64,000 nucleotides of DNA from Methylomonas sp. (GTDB lineage: Bacteria > Pseudomonadota > Gammaproteobacteria > Methylococcales > Methylomonadaceae): positions 1 to 64,000 of the forward strand of contig JALSLW010000061.1 of assembly GCA_026988155.1 (NCBI GenBank), read 5' to 3'. Made by a program: the position numbers and the translations under genes. Positions 46,598-54,980 of this stretch are shown in pieces. The number at the start of each line of letters is the position of its first letter. Position 1 is the first letter of the stretch. The notes under the pieces are model-generated. The model did no database searches. It had not been told where the DNA came from and saw nothing but the letters and a program-made list of their open reading frames with translations.

Positions 46598-46870
46598 ATG
46601 ACAAGAATGGTTAAGTGTTTAAAACTGGGAAAAGAGGCTGAAGGTTTAGTTTCCGTACCTTTCCCCGGTCCAAAGGGGCAGTTCATTTATGATAATGTTT
46701 CTCAGGAAGCTTGGAAGGAGTGGATAGATATGCAAACAATGATTATCAATGAACAGCGTCTGGCTAGTTTTGACCCGAAAGCAAAAAAGCTTTTAGAAGA
46801 TGAAAGGGAAAAATTTCTTTTTTCAGGCGGCTTTGAAATGCCTGAAGGCTATGTTCCAAAAGCAGACTAA
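46598..46870 (+). CDS. yggX: YggX-type Fe(2+)-trafficking/oxidative protection protein
   Basis: 90 residues, the family's usual size. It carries VKCLKLGKEAEGL…PFPGPKGQFIYDNVSQEAWKEW, including the conserved Cys near residue 6, and LLEDEREKFLF. Linked to protection of iron-sulfur enzymes. The adjacent mutY carries an Fe-S cluster, and the gene pair is conserved. Confidence 0.95.
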   Translation: MTRMVKCLKLGKEAEGLVSVPFPGPKGQFIYDNVSQEAWKEWIDMQTMIINEQRLASFDPKAKKLLEDEREKFLFSGGFEMPEGYVPKAD

Positions 46871-46894
46871 AGACTCAGGACCAAAAGAAAAATG

Positions 46895-46920
46895 CTCCCC
46901 CCTGCTTTTCTATGGGGGAG
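46895..46920. terminator. Hairpin between convergent yggX and rho
   Basis: CTCCCCC / GGGGGAG stem with a 12-nt loop. No long T run on either strand. Confidence 0.5.
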
Positions 46921-46960
46921 GTGTATCTATGCACTTCCTTTCGCCTTGGGCCTGTTTTTT

Positions 46961-48217
46961 CTACCTTCTCATAGATTCAAAGAACTCTGCATTAGTTTTA
47001 AAGTTTTTAAGCTTATCCAGTACAAACTCTGATGCCGCTGTTTCATCCATGGGCTGTAATATTTTGCGTAAAATCCAGGTTTTTTGCAGCTCTTCTGGGT
47101 CGACTAGATAATCCTCGCGTCTTGTTCCCGAGCGGTTTACATTGATTGCAGGGTATATGCGTTTCTCGGCAATTTTTCTGTCCAGATGCAGCTCCATATT
47201 GCCGGTTCCTTTAAATTCTTCATAGATCACCTCATCCATTCTGGAGCCTGTATCTACAAGAGCAGTCGCCATAATGGTCAGACTTCCGCCTTCTTCAATA
47301 TTTCTTGCCGCGCCAAAAAAACGTTTGGGCTTTTCAAGTGCATTGGCATCTACACCCCCTGATAGAATCTTTCCAGATGAAGGCGTCACCATATTGTAGG
47401 CTCTTGCCAACCGGGTCAAAGAGTCTAACAAGATAACTACATCGTGTTTATGCTCAACTAAACGGCGGGCTTTTTCAATCACCATATCTGCTACTTGCAC
47501 ATGTCTTGTAGCAGGTTCATCAAAAGTGCTTGAAACTACCTCACCACGTACGCATCGCTCCATTTCAGTTACTTCTTCTGGCCTCTCATCAATAAGAAGA
47601 ACAATTAAATAGCATTCTGGGTTATTTTCAGCAATTGCATGAGCAAGGCTTTGCAGTATCATTGTTTTACCCGCCTTGGGCGGGGAAACAATGAGACCGC
47701 GCTGTCCTTTGCCGATAGGGGCAATTAAATCGATAACTCGGCCTGTAAGATCTTCACTGGTACCATTGCCCTGTTCAAGGATAAAGCGTTTGTTGGCAAA
47801 TAGAGGTGTTAGATTGGAAAAGAGAATTTTATTTTTTGCATTTTCTGGAGGTTCAAAGTTTATCTTTTCAACTTTGAGCATTGCAAAATAGCGCTCATTG
47901 TCTTTAGGGGGTCTGATTTTTCCACTGATGGTATCTCCGGTACGTAAACTGAATCGCCTTATTTGACTGGGAGATACATAAATGTCGTCAGGACCGGCTA
48001 GATATGAACAGCCTGGTGATCGTAAAAAACCAAAACCATCCTGTAAAATTTCCAGCACGCCGTCTCCAAAAATATCTTCGCCGCTTTTGGCCTGTTTTTT
48101 TAGGATGGCGTAAATAACTTCCTGTTTTCGTGCTCTGGCTATGTTTTCAATGCCTAAAGATTCGGCAATGATTATAATTTCGCCAATTTGTTTCAGTTTT
48201 AATTCGGACAGATTCAT
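46961..48217 (-). CDS. rho: Transcription termination factor Rho
   Basis: 418 residues, the size of E. coli Rho (419). The N-terminal helical and cold-shock-like RNA-binding domain ([28 protein letters not shown]) is intact. The ATPase core follows with [12 protein letters not shown] (P-loop) and [16 protein letters not shown] (Walker B/Q-loop region). It is transcribed after trxA, as in E. coli, with its own 216-bp leader. Confidence 0.98.
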   Translation of the reverse strand: MNLSELKLKQIGEIIIIAESLGIENIARARKQEVIYAILKKQAKSGEDIFGDGVLEILQDGFGFLRSPGCSYLAGPDDIYVSPSQIRRFSLRTGDTISGKIRPPKDNERYFAMLKVEKINFEPPENAKNKILFSNLTPLFANKRFILEQGNGTSEDLTGRVIDLIAPIGKGQRGLIVSPPKAGKTMILQSLAHAIAENNPECYLIVLLIDERPEEVTEMERCVRGEVVSSTFDEPATRHVQVADMVIEKARRLVEHKHDVVILLDSLTRLARAYNMVTPSSGKILSGGVDANALEKPKRFFGAARNIEEGGSLTIMATALVDTGSRMDEVIYEEFKGTGNMELHLDRKIAEKRIYPAINVNRSGTRREDYLVDPEELQKTWILRKILQPMDETAASEFVLDKLKNFKTNAEFFESMRR

Positions 48218-48385
48218 AAATATGAGGATTTAAAGAAATGCAAAACGGCAGTAGCCGTAAAATAATAAGATTATGGTGCGGAATAATATATCGTGTGTTC
48301 AGACACTCTGAATCGAGTATCTGAGAATTATAGTCTATTACCCGGGAGGGTGCAAACTTTTTAATGTCCCTGCTAAATAATATTT

Positions 48386-48422
48386 AAAATGGGGTAAGAA
48401 AATAATGTTCCAACCCCATTTT
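48386..48422 (-). terminator. Terminator after trxA
   Basis: 10-bp perfect stem AAAATGGGGT / ACCCCATTTT, 17-nt loop, just past the trxA stop. It separates trxA from the rho promoter region. Confidence 0.65.
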
Positions 48423-48433
48423 TTTGGCAGACG

Positions 48434-48760
48434 TCAGATATTGCTGTTGATAAAATCAGCTAACTGAGATTTAGTTAAAGCGCCTACTTTGGTCGCTTCA
48501 ACTTCACCGTCCTTAAAAATCATTAATGTCGGAATACCACGAACCCCATAGTGCTGAGGGGTAGCTGGGTTGTCATCAATATTGATTTTTGTAACTGTCA
48601 ACTTACCTGCGTATTCAGTAGCAATTTCGTCAAGCACAGGTGCAATCATTTTGCATGGTCCACACCATTCAGCCCAGTAGTCGACTAATACAGGGCTTTC
48701 TGACTTAATAACTGTGTCATTAAAATCAGCATCCGTTACATGAAGGACTGAGTCACTCAC
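48434..48760 (-). CDS. trxA: Thioredoxin 1
   Basis: 108 residues with the active site WCGPC (C33, C36) and the cis-Pro loop [15 protein letters not shown]. Length and sequence match TrxA. Divergent from rhlB (99 bp between the starts), as in E. coli (trxA-rho facing rhlB). Confidence 0.98.
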   Translation of the reverse strand: MSDSVLHVTDADFNDTVIKSESPVLVDYWAEWCGPCKMIAPVLDEIATEYAGKLTVTKINIDDNPATPQHYGVRGIPTLMIFKDGEVEATKVGALTKSQLADFINSNI

Positions 48761-48859
48761 GTCTATTCTCCAAAATTTTTAAAGGCTCACTATAGAATTG
48801 ATAGCAATAAGTTGTCAATCAATTTCAGACAAATACATTTTTACGTTATCCTATGCAGT

Positions 48860-50200
48860 ATGAATAAAACGCACTTAACGAAAACACGATTCAGTAATTT
48901 GGAGCTGTCGGACTCTATCATCAGAAGTTTAAAGCAGGCAGGGTTTATTGAATGCACACCTATCCAGGACAAGACATTGCCTCTTTCCCTACGCGGAAAG
49001 GATGTTGCAGGACAGGCCCAGACAGGTACAGGAAAAACAGCCGCATTTTTATTGGCAACCTTTCAGCATTTAATCAATGACGAAAGTGAGACTATAAAAA
49101 ACCCAAGGGCTTTAATTCTTGCCCCAACCAGAGAACTTGCTATCCAAATACATAAAGACGCAGTGCTGCTAGGAAAATTTCTTAACTTGAAATACGCTCT
49201 GATCTACGGTGGAACCGATTATAAAAAACAGCAGGATTCGCTTAAAGGCAATGTTGATATTGTTATCGGCACCCCCGGCAGGGTGATTGATTTTCAACGG
49301 CAAAACGTACTTAACCTTAGCAATATTCAAGTGACTGTTATGGATGAAGCTGACCGAATGTTTGACCTGGGCTTTATTAAAGACATTCGCTACCTTTTAA
49401 GACGCATGCCACCGCCAGAAAAGCGTTTAAACTTGTTATTTTCGGCTACTTTGTCCTATAAAGTAACAGAATTGGCATACGAGCATATGAATAGTCCCGA
49501 GTTGGTTAAGATTGAACAGGAAGAGGTGACTTCAAAGGCTATTGCCCAAAGCGCATTTTGCCCGGCAAATGATCAAAAAATACCCCTGCTTATCGGACTG
49601 CTAAGAAAGCATCAGCCGGAAAGAAGCATTGTTTTTGTTAATACTAAACGCTGTGCAGAGCAGCTTGAAGGCTATCTTACGGCTAATGACTATAAAGTTG
49701 CCGTTTTAAGCGGTGATGTTCCACAGGATAAACGGCAGCGCCTGCTGAATGATTTTCAGGAAAATAAGGTTAACCTAATGATAGCAACTGACGTTGCAGC
49801 CAGAGGACTGCATATCCCTGCTGTTTCTCATGTCATCAATTATGATTTGCCTCAGGATGTAGAAGACTATGTCCATCGGATAGGACGTACGGCACGTTTT
49901 GGAGCCACAGGAATAGCCTTTAGCTTTATTTGTGAAGATTATGCCTATTCCATGCCTGATATAGAAGAGTATATCGGCGAGAAAATACAGGTCGATGCCA
50001 TCACTGAAGAGCTGTTAGCGGCAGATATTAAACCGCCAGCAAAAAGAGCTCCTCGCAAAAGCAATTATCAGGGTAAAAAACCGCATTCAGCCAACACAAA
50101 ACCAAAAACCTCTAAGCCAAAAAATCAGCCAAAACCCGCCAGAGACAAAATAACTGATATCCCTACAAACAAGGCATTATCTCCCGAAAATCCTCAATAG
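48860..50200 (+). CDS. rhlB: DEAD-box RNA helicase RhlB
   Basis: 446 residues. Q motif (FIECTPIQDKTLPLSL), motif I AQTGTGKT, motif II VMDEADRMFDLGF, SAT in FSATLSYK, and HRIGRTARFG (motif VI) are present. The N-terminus MNKTHLTKTRFS matches RhlB of E. coli (MSKTHLT), which fixed the choice of ATG 48860 over an earlier in-frame start. In enteric bacteria RhlB works in the RNA degradosome. The C-terminal tail (about 400-446) is basic and disordered, and overlaps the end of yrfG by 38 bp on the other strand. Confidence 0.95.
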   Translation: MNKTHLTKTRFSNLELSDSIIRSLKQAGFIECTPIQDKTLPLSLRGKDVAGQAQTGTGKTAAFLLATFQHLINDESETIKNPRALILAPTRELAIQIHKDAVLLGKFLNLKYALIYGGTDYKKQQDSLKGNVDIVIGTPGRVIDFQRQNVLNLSNIQVTVMDEADRMFDLGFIKDIRYLLRRMPPPEKRLNLLFSATLSYKVTELAYEHMNSPELVKIEQEEVTSKAIAQSAFCPANDQKIPLLIGLLRKHQPERSIVFVNTKRCAEQLEGYLTANDYKVAVLSGDVPQDKRQRLLNDFQENKVNLMIATDVAARGLHIPAVSHVINYDLPQDVEDYVHRIGRTARFGATGIAFSFICEDYAYSMPDIEEYIGEKIQVDAITEELLAADIKPPAKRAPRKSNYQGKKPHSANTKPKTSKPKNQPKPARDKITDIPTNKALSPENPQ

Positions 50201-50819
50201 AAGGAAAATCCTCTATTATTTTTTTCGCTAGCCGAGAGTCTGGTTTACTGATTGAAAGCAAGTGTTTAACACCATAAATTCTTGCAGATTTTAAAACAGC
50301 CAGACTATCGTCAACCATTAAAGCCCTCTGCTTATCAAAAGCGTGCTGTTTATCCAATTGAAGCCAAAACTCTTGCGTTTCTTTTGGTGAACCGTAATCA
50401 TGAGAGCTGATAATTTGATCAAAAAAATGATCCAGACAGGTTTTCTGCATTTTTAAATCAAGACTCGCTCTATGTGCATTAGTAACAAGAATCACCTGTC
50501 GCGATGATTTATGAACCGCCTCCAAAAATTCAACCACATGCGGTAAAACTGATATAAGCCCTGCTATTTCTGCTTTTAACCCCATAATGTCAAGTTTTAA
50601 TGCATCACTCCAATAATCAAGGCAATACCACTCCAGCTTACCCTCCATTTGTTTAAACTGGGGGAAAAGCTTCTGTTTTGCCTGCTCTATAGAAAGGCCA
50701 TTTTGTTCTGCATAGCGACTGGGCACAAACTCCAGCCAAAAATGATTGTCAAAATTCAAATCAAGCAGTGTTCCGTCCATATCTAACAGGACAGTATCAA
50801 TATTATTCCATTCGATCAT
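50163..50819 (-). CDS. yrfG: HAD-family GMP/IMP nucleotidase YrfG-like
   Basis: 218 residues. The HAD motif I (DTVLLDMDGTLLDLNFDNHFW) and motif II (VILVTNAH) are clear, with DDSLAVLKSARIYG as the acidic motif IV. The DLNFDNHFW run is specific to the YrfG/YjjG-type purine nucleotidase group. Divergent from nudE with 49 bp between starts, as in E. coli. Confidence 0.92.
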   Translation of the reverse strand: MIEWNNIDTVLLDMDGTLLDLNFDNHFWLEFVPSRYAEQNGLSIEQAKQKLFPQFKQMEGKLEWYCLDYWSDALKLDIMGLKAEIAGLISVLPHVVEFLEAVHKSSRQVILVTNAHRASLDLKMQKTCLDHFFDQIISSHDYGSPKETQEFWLQLDKQHAFDKQRALMVDDSLAVLKSARIYGVKHLLSISKPDSRLAKKIIEDFPSIEDFREIMPCL

Positions 50820-50868
50820 TGCAATAAGTTATAGTTAGAGAGTTTATCAATGACCAACAATAGCAAAA

Positions 50869-51414
50869 ATGGCTGAAAAACCAAAAATATTTAATAAAAA
50901 AATTATTGCTGAAACGCGACTTTTTTGCATTGAAGAAATGGATGTTAAGTTTAGCAATGGTCAGCAACGCAAATTTGAACGGCTAAGCAGAAGTCAGTCG
51001 AATGGAGCTGTATTGATTGTACCCCTGCTTGATAATGAAACCGTTCTATTGGTCAGAGAATATTCTGCAGGAATAGACCGATATGAACTTGGACTGCCCA
51101 AAGGAAAAGTTGATGCGGGTGAAAATGCTCTAAATGCTGCAAATAGAGAGCTGAAAGAAGAGGTTGGCTATGGGGCTAAACAATTGCATTCTTTAGCTTC
51201 TCTATCTATAGCGCCTTCTTATTTAGAGCATATGATTGATATAGTTATTGCCCGTGATTTATATGAAGAAAAATTGCCGGGTGATGAACCGGAAGAGCTA
51301 GAGGTAATTCCGTGGAAACTGGATAATATTCAAGGCCTATTGGCAACAGGCGAGTGCTCTGAAGCCCGCTCTATTGCAGCTCTGTATATGACGAGGGATT
51401 ACCTAGAGATCTAA
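50869..51414 (+). CDS. nudE: ADP compounds hydrolase NudE
   Basis: 181 residues with a complete Nudix box, GKVDAGENALNAANRELKEE followed by VGY (G-x5-E-x7-REuxEExGu). The ERLSRSQSNGAVLIVPLLDNETVLLVREYSAGIDRYELGLPKG flank matches NudE, which acts on ADP-ribose, Ap3A and NADH. The pairing with yrfG supports this. Confidence 0.94.
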   Translation: MAEKPKIFNKKIIAETRLFCIEEMDVKFSNGQQRKFERLSRSQSNGAVLIVPLLDNETVLLVREYSAGIDRYELGLPKGKVDAGENALNAANRELKEEVGYGAKQLHSLASLSIAPSYLEHMIDIVIARDLYEEKLPGDEPEELEVIPWKLDNIQGLLATGECSEARSIAALYMTRDYLEI

Positions 51415-51470
51415 TTAAAGAAAGATCAGTTAATAAGGCAAGGTGCAAGAACGCAACTCACAATAAACCT

Positions 51471-51525
51471 AGAAAAACCGGTTAAGCGCAGGTTTTTCTA
51501 AGATAAAGCGCCAGCATTTTATCTT
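51471..51525. terminator. Two tandem hairpins between convergent genes
   Basis: AGAAAAACC (51471-51479) / GGTTTTTCT (51491-51499), directly followed by AAGATAAA (51500-51507) / TTTATCTT (51518-51525). They would stop both nudE and the TPM-domain operon. Confidence 0.6.
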
Positions 51526-51560
51526 GCGTGCTTGCTTGCTTCCATTTTAATTGCAATAAA

Positions 51561-52061
51561 CTACAAAATAACAGGCTTATCAGAAAGCTCATTAGCGTTG
51601 TTTTTGTCTTCCTCAGGATAATGAAGTACCAGTTTTTTTGCAATTCCTTCTATTCCCTTTAAAACACCTGCTTCAAACTCATTTTTCTTAAAAGACTGCT
51701 CCATCAAGTGGCAAATCTGCTGCCATTCATCTTTAGATATTTTTTTATTAAGCCCACGGTCGGCAATAATCTCAACATTTCGGTCAGCCAACAGTAAAAA
51801 AATCAGCACCCCATTGTTATATTCAGTATCCCAGATTCGCAATTGAGAAAAGACTTCAACACCTCGTTCAAAGCAAGAACTGTTCTGTAGCAATTCAGAA
51901 AAACTTAGCGAACTTTCAACAGCAAAGCGAACTTCTGCATGATGCAGGGTTTCAGAGCGCCTGATAGCTTCCTCAATTTTAGTTAAACTAGCCGGTGGAA
52001 ACTTTCTGTGCACCAGCCAGGGAAGGTGCAATAAATGCTTAATTAGTCTTATTATCTTCAT
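51561..52061 (-). CDS. TPM-domain protein, cytosolic form
   Basis: 166 residues from ATG 52061, overlapping nothing and one nt after the upstream gene. TPM (TLP18.3/Psb32/MOLO-1) domain at about 25-140: FPPASLTKIEEAIRRSE, FSQLRIWDTEYNNGVLIFLLLADRNVEIIADRG. It lacks a signal peptide, unlike its neighbour. Longer in-frame starts run through the glycine-rich tail of the upstream gene and are unlikely. Function unknown. Confidence 0.88.
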   Translation of the reverse strand: MKIIRLIKHLLHLPWLVHRKFPPASLTKIEEAIRRSETLHHAEVRFAVESSLSFSELLQNSSCFERGVEVFSQLRIWDTEYNNGVLIFLLLADRNVEIIADRGLNKKISKDEWQQICHLMEQSFKKNEFEAGVLKGIEGIAKKLVLHYPEEDKNNANELSDKPVIL

Positions 52062-52062
52062 T

Positions 52063-52929
52063 TCACCATCCTCCTGAAGCGCCACCGCCCCCAAATCCGC
52101 CACCTCCCCCACCAAATCCACCACCGCCCGACCAGCCACCGCCAAATCCCCCCCCGTAGCCGCCACGGTCACTTGGAAAATGACTTCGCCCGCCCCGGTG
52201 AAATAAAAGAGCTAAAATAAAAACAGCAAAGCCAGCAAAAATACTGCTTGCCATTACGGCGGTCATTGACCAGGTCAGATAGCCGGCAATCCCCCCAGCA
52301 GCCCCGGAGCCAATAAGCCGACCAAAAATTGAACGCAAAAAAGGAGCAAAAAACAAAATAAAAAACAGCACAAACAGCAGGTCTTCTATGGAAGAATCTC
52401 CCTGGTTAACTAACTGACTCGGTGCCGGCAGTGGCTCACCCTTTATCAAGCCTATTAGCCGCTGTGTTCCTGCATAAATGCCGCCATAAAAATCACCTGT
52501 CTTGAAATAAGGCGCAATAACTTCGCTGATCACTCGTTTGGCAATTGCGTCAGGGATAGCGCCTTCCAGTCCATAGCCAACTTCTATCCGCATTTTTCGG
52601 TCATTTTTAGCAACTAACAGCAAGACCCCGTCATCAATACCTTTTCGTCCCAGCTGCCACTGTTCAGCAACACGTAAAGCATACTGCTCTATAGTTTCGG
52701 GCTGAGTAGTGGAGATGATAAGAACCGCAAGCTGACTGCCTTTATCAGAAGCCAATTGCGAAAGTGGCTGCACCAGCTTTTGCTTCTGTGGCGTTGTTAA
52801 TGTACCTGTTAAATCGGTAACGTAGGCTTCGAAGGCAGGAACTGGCTGTTCAGCACTTGCAAAACCAGCCCCTGTTAGTACCAGAAACAGGAGCATACCT
52901 GACATTTTAAGCGTGTAGATAAAGTGCAT
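52063..52929 (-). CDS. TPM-domain YgcG-family membrane protein
   Basis: 288 residues. Signal peptide (MLLFLVLTGAGFASA), then a TPM domain (about 30-160: QPVPAFEAYVTDLTGTLT, KNDRKMRIEVGYGLEGAIPDAIAKR). Three hydrophobic helices follow, and the protein ends in a glycine-rich tail of Gly-Gly-Phe repeats (about 250-288). This is the YgcG arrangement. It is encoded next to lemA in many bacteria; the pair's function is not settled. Confidence 0.92.
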   Translation of the reverse strand: MHFIYTLKMSGMLLFLVLTGAGFASAEQPVPAFEAYVTDLTGTLTTPQKQKLVQPLSQLASDKGSQLAVLIISTTQPETIEQYALRVAEQWQLGRKGIDDGVLLLVAKNDRKMRIEVGYGLEGAIPDAIAKRVISEVIAPYFKTGDFYGGIYAGTQRLIGLIKGEPLPAPSQLVNQGDSSIEDLLFVLFFILFFAPFLRSIFGRLIGSGAAGGIAGYLTWSMTAVMASSIFAGFAVFILALLFHRGGRSHFPSDRGGYGGGFGGGWSGGGGFGGGGGGFGGGGASGGW

Positions 52930-52960
52930 GATATTTTGCTTTTAACTGAAAAAAGCTAGC

Positions 52961-53563
52961 TTAAGAAGCTGGCTGGTTAAAATCAATCTTTGGCGGTATG
53001 GCAATTTCAGCTTCGTTTGCCACAGAAAAAGTAGGTTTAGTTGCAAAGCCAAATACCATAGCGGTAAGGTTTGAAGGAAATTGCCTGACTGTTATATTAT
53101 AATCCTGAACCGCCTTGATATACCGGTTCCTGGCTACTGCAATACGATTTTCAGTACCTTCTAGCTGTGCCTGAAGATCTCTGAAAACACCATCAGCCTT
53201 TAACTGCGGATAATTTTCTGCGACTAGCATTAATCGGCCAAGTGCAGAACTCATTTCACTCTGGGCTGCATTAAATTTGGCAAAAGCGGCTTCATCGTTT
53301 AATAGTTCAGGTGTCGCCTGTATTGCACCGGCTCTTGCCCGGGCATTGGTAACAGAGGTCAGCACGTCTTTTTCATGAGATGCATAGCCTTTAACCGTAC
53401 GAACCAGATTAGGAATAAGATCAGCGCGACGCTGATATTGATTAAGCACTTCGGCCCAGGATGATTTGATGCTTTCATCTGTTGCCTGCAAAGTATTGTA
53501 TCCACAGCCTTGCAAGCTTAGCGTTAACAGTAGAACCCAAAAAATACGAGTTGCATTTAACAT
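52961..53563 (-). CDS. LemA family lipoprotein
   Basis: 200 residues with a lipobox (LTLSLQGCGYN), so anchored by a lipid. A helical LemA domain follows (WAEVLNQYQRRADLIPNLVRTVKGYASHEKDVLTSVTNARARA). First gene of lemA-TPM-TPM on the minus strand. LemA proteins are widespread and their exact role is unknown. Confidence 0.94.
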   Translation of the reverse strand: MLNATRIFWVLLLTLSLQGCGYNTLQATDESIKSSWAEVLNQYQRRADLIPNLVRTVKGYASHEKDVLTSVTNARARAGAIQATPELLNDEAAFAKFNAAQSEMSSALGRLMLVAENYPQLKADGVFRDLQAQLEGTENRIAVARNRYIKAVQDYNITVRQFPSNLTAMVFGFATKPTFSVANEAEIAIPPKIDFNQPAS

Positions 53564-53664
53564 ATTGATCTGCCTCTGAAAATAATTTTAGAGATCAGCA
53601 TACCAAATTTTAGCGGCAAGAGCATTCAAATTGAACATGGCAGCAGTAAATAAGCAGCTAGCTT

Positions 53665-54222
53665 TCAATCACTCTTCGCAGGAAGCTTCCACGCAATAGC
53701 TATAAAGACCATGGCTATACCTCCAGCAATGATAAATGCTGGGGCAGAAGAAAATAGCGCTTTATATTTTACATTCTCGGTGCTAGCAAGCATCAACTTA
53801 CCGCCAAGGTCATTAAACAGAAAGGTGGTTTTCAATTCCCCGTACATCAGGGTAAAGATAAAGGCACCTAACAGACTGCCAAAAATAAAAAACAGGGCAT
53901 CTTTCCGACCTGCACCTAATGCCACCAAGCCTGTGCCAGGACAAAATCCCGCTATTGCCCAGCCCAGCCCAAAAATGGCACCGCCAGCAATTACTCCGAA
54001 ATAAGATGCCTTTACACTGATATGTGCTGCATCAATAATGCCAATAGCAAGCAGGCCAAACATTGCCAAACTGCTTAATCCAATGCTGAGTAAAATAACC
54101 TTCATTAAATGAAAGTCCTTTAGACGCAGCATATTAATAATTTTTTGCGGATTAGCCGCACCTGACTTTTGCAGCACAAAACCAAATAGCAGACCTAAAA
54201 TAATTGCCAATAATATGTTCAT
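53665..54222 (-). CDS. YeeE/YedE half-transporter, C-terminal-type half
   Basis: 185 residues, five to six helices. The conserved core is IFGLGWAIAGFCPGTGLVALGAG, with the Cys used in sulfur-compound binding by the YeeE (TsuA) family. It begins 1 bp before the other half ends, so both are cotranscribed and likely pair into one transporter of thiosulfate or a related sulfur species. Substrate is inference. Confidence 0.9.
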   Translation of the reverse strand: MNILLAIILGLLFGFVLQKSGAANPQKIINMLRLKDFHLMKVILLSIGLSSLAMFGLLAIGIIDAAHISVKASYFGVIAGGAIFGLGWAIAGFCPGTGLVALGAGRKDALFFIFGSLLGAFIFTLMYGELKTTFLFNDLGGKLMLASTENVKYKALFSSAPAFIIAGGIAMVFIAIAWKLPAKSD

Positions 54223-54223
54223 C

Positions 54224-54808
54224 TTATTCTCCTCTGTTAAACATAAAAATTGTCAAAGGAATGGCTGTCGAAAAAACTGCCAGAGCAAATAGATAGCCGC
54301 TTATTGATGTTTGCATAATGCCGCTCATCATGTGCCCACTGGTACAGCCACCCGCTAGCCTTGCACCAAATAGTATCAGCATGCCTCCCAGAAAAGCTGC
54401 AAAATAGCGTTTGCTAGGCGAATGGCCAAATCGCAGCTCCCAAACTGGCGGAGAAATCATTGACTCCCTGTTCGCCTCATTGCTTTGCAGTTTATTTGCA
54501 ATGAAACCACCGGCAATCATTGCCAGTACGAAGATAAAACTGTAATTAAGGGGATTGGCAATATTTTTCGCATATTTGCCGCCACCTTTATTAAGATAGG
54601 CATTAGTGCTTGCATAGTCGCTTTTTGAGTCACTGTTTTTTACCGCAATATCATCGGAAAAAAAATCCCAGACAATACCGTCAAAAATAACAAATTGAGT
54701 AGATACCCCAATAGGCTTGACCAGTGCTACCGCAAATAGAAAGACCAACCCAAGTGCTATTCCGCTTGTTAGCCAATCCCATTGCTTTTGATAAATTAAA
54801 TTCTTCAT
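54224..54808 (-). CDS. YeeE/YedE half-transporter, N-terminal-type half
   Basis: 194 residues, four to five helices. The conserved motif GARLAGGCTSGHMMSGIMQTS has the family Cys. A periplasmic loop (about 45-80) with DSKSDYASTNAYLNKGGGKY is unusual. Together with the following gene it makes a split YeeE/YedE unit, a common arrangement. Confidence 0.9.
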   Translation of the reverse strand: MKNLIYQKQWDWLTSGIALGLVFLFAVALVKPIGVSTQFVIFDGIVWDFFSDDIAVKNSDSKSDYASTNAYLNKGGGKYAKNIANPLNYSFIFVLAMIAGGFIANKLQSNEANRESMISPPVWELRFGHSPSKRYFAAFLGGMLILFGARLAGGCTSGHMMSGIMQTSISGYLFALAVFSTAIPLTIFMFNRGE

Positions 54809-54980
54809 AATATCTCCAAATAGTTTGTCGCTGAAAACAGCCTGTTTTATTTGTATAAGTATATAATTATATACTTAATATTAAACATAGAACAGCTAGA
54901 ATTTATGTAAAATAAATTATTACCTCGCACTCTTCCCCTTCTTGATAAAATTAGTAAACATTTACTCAAAAATAATACTT

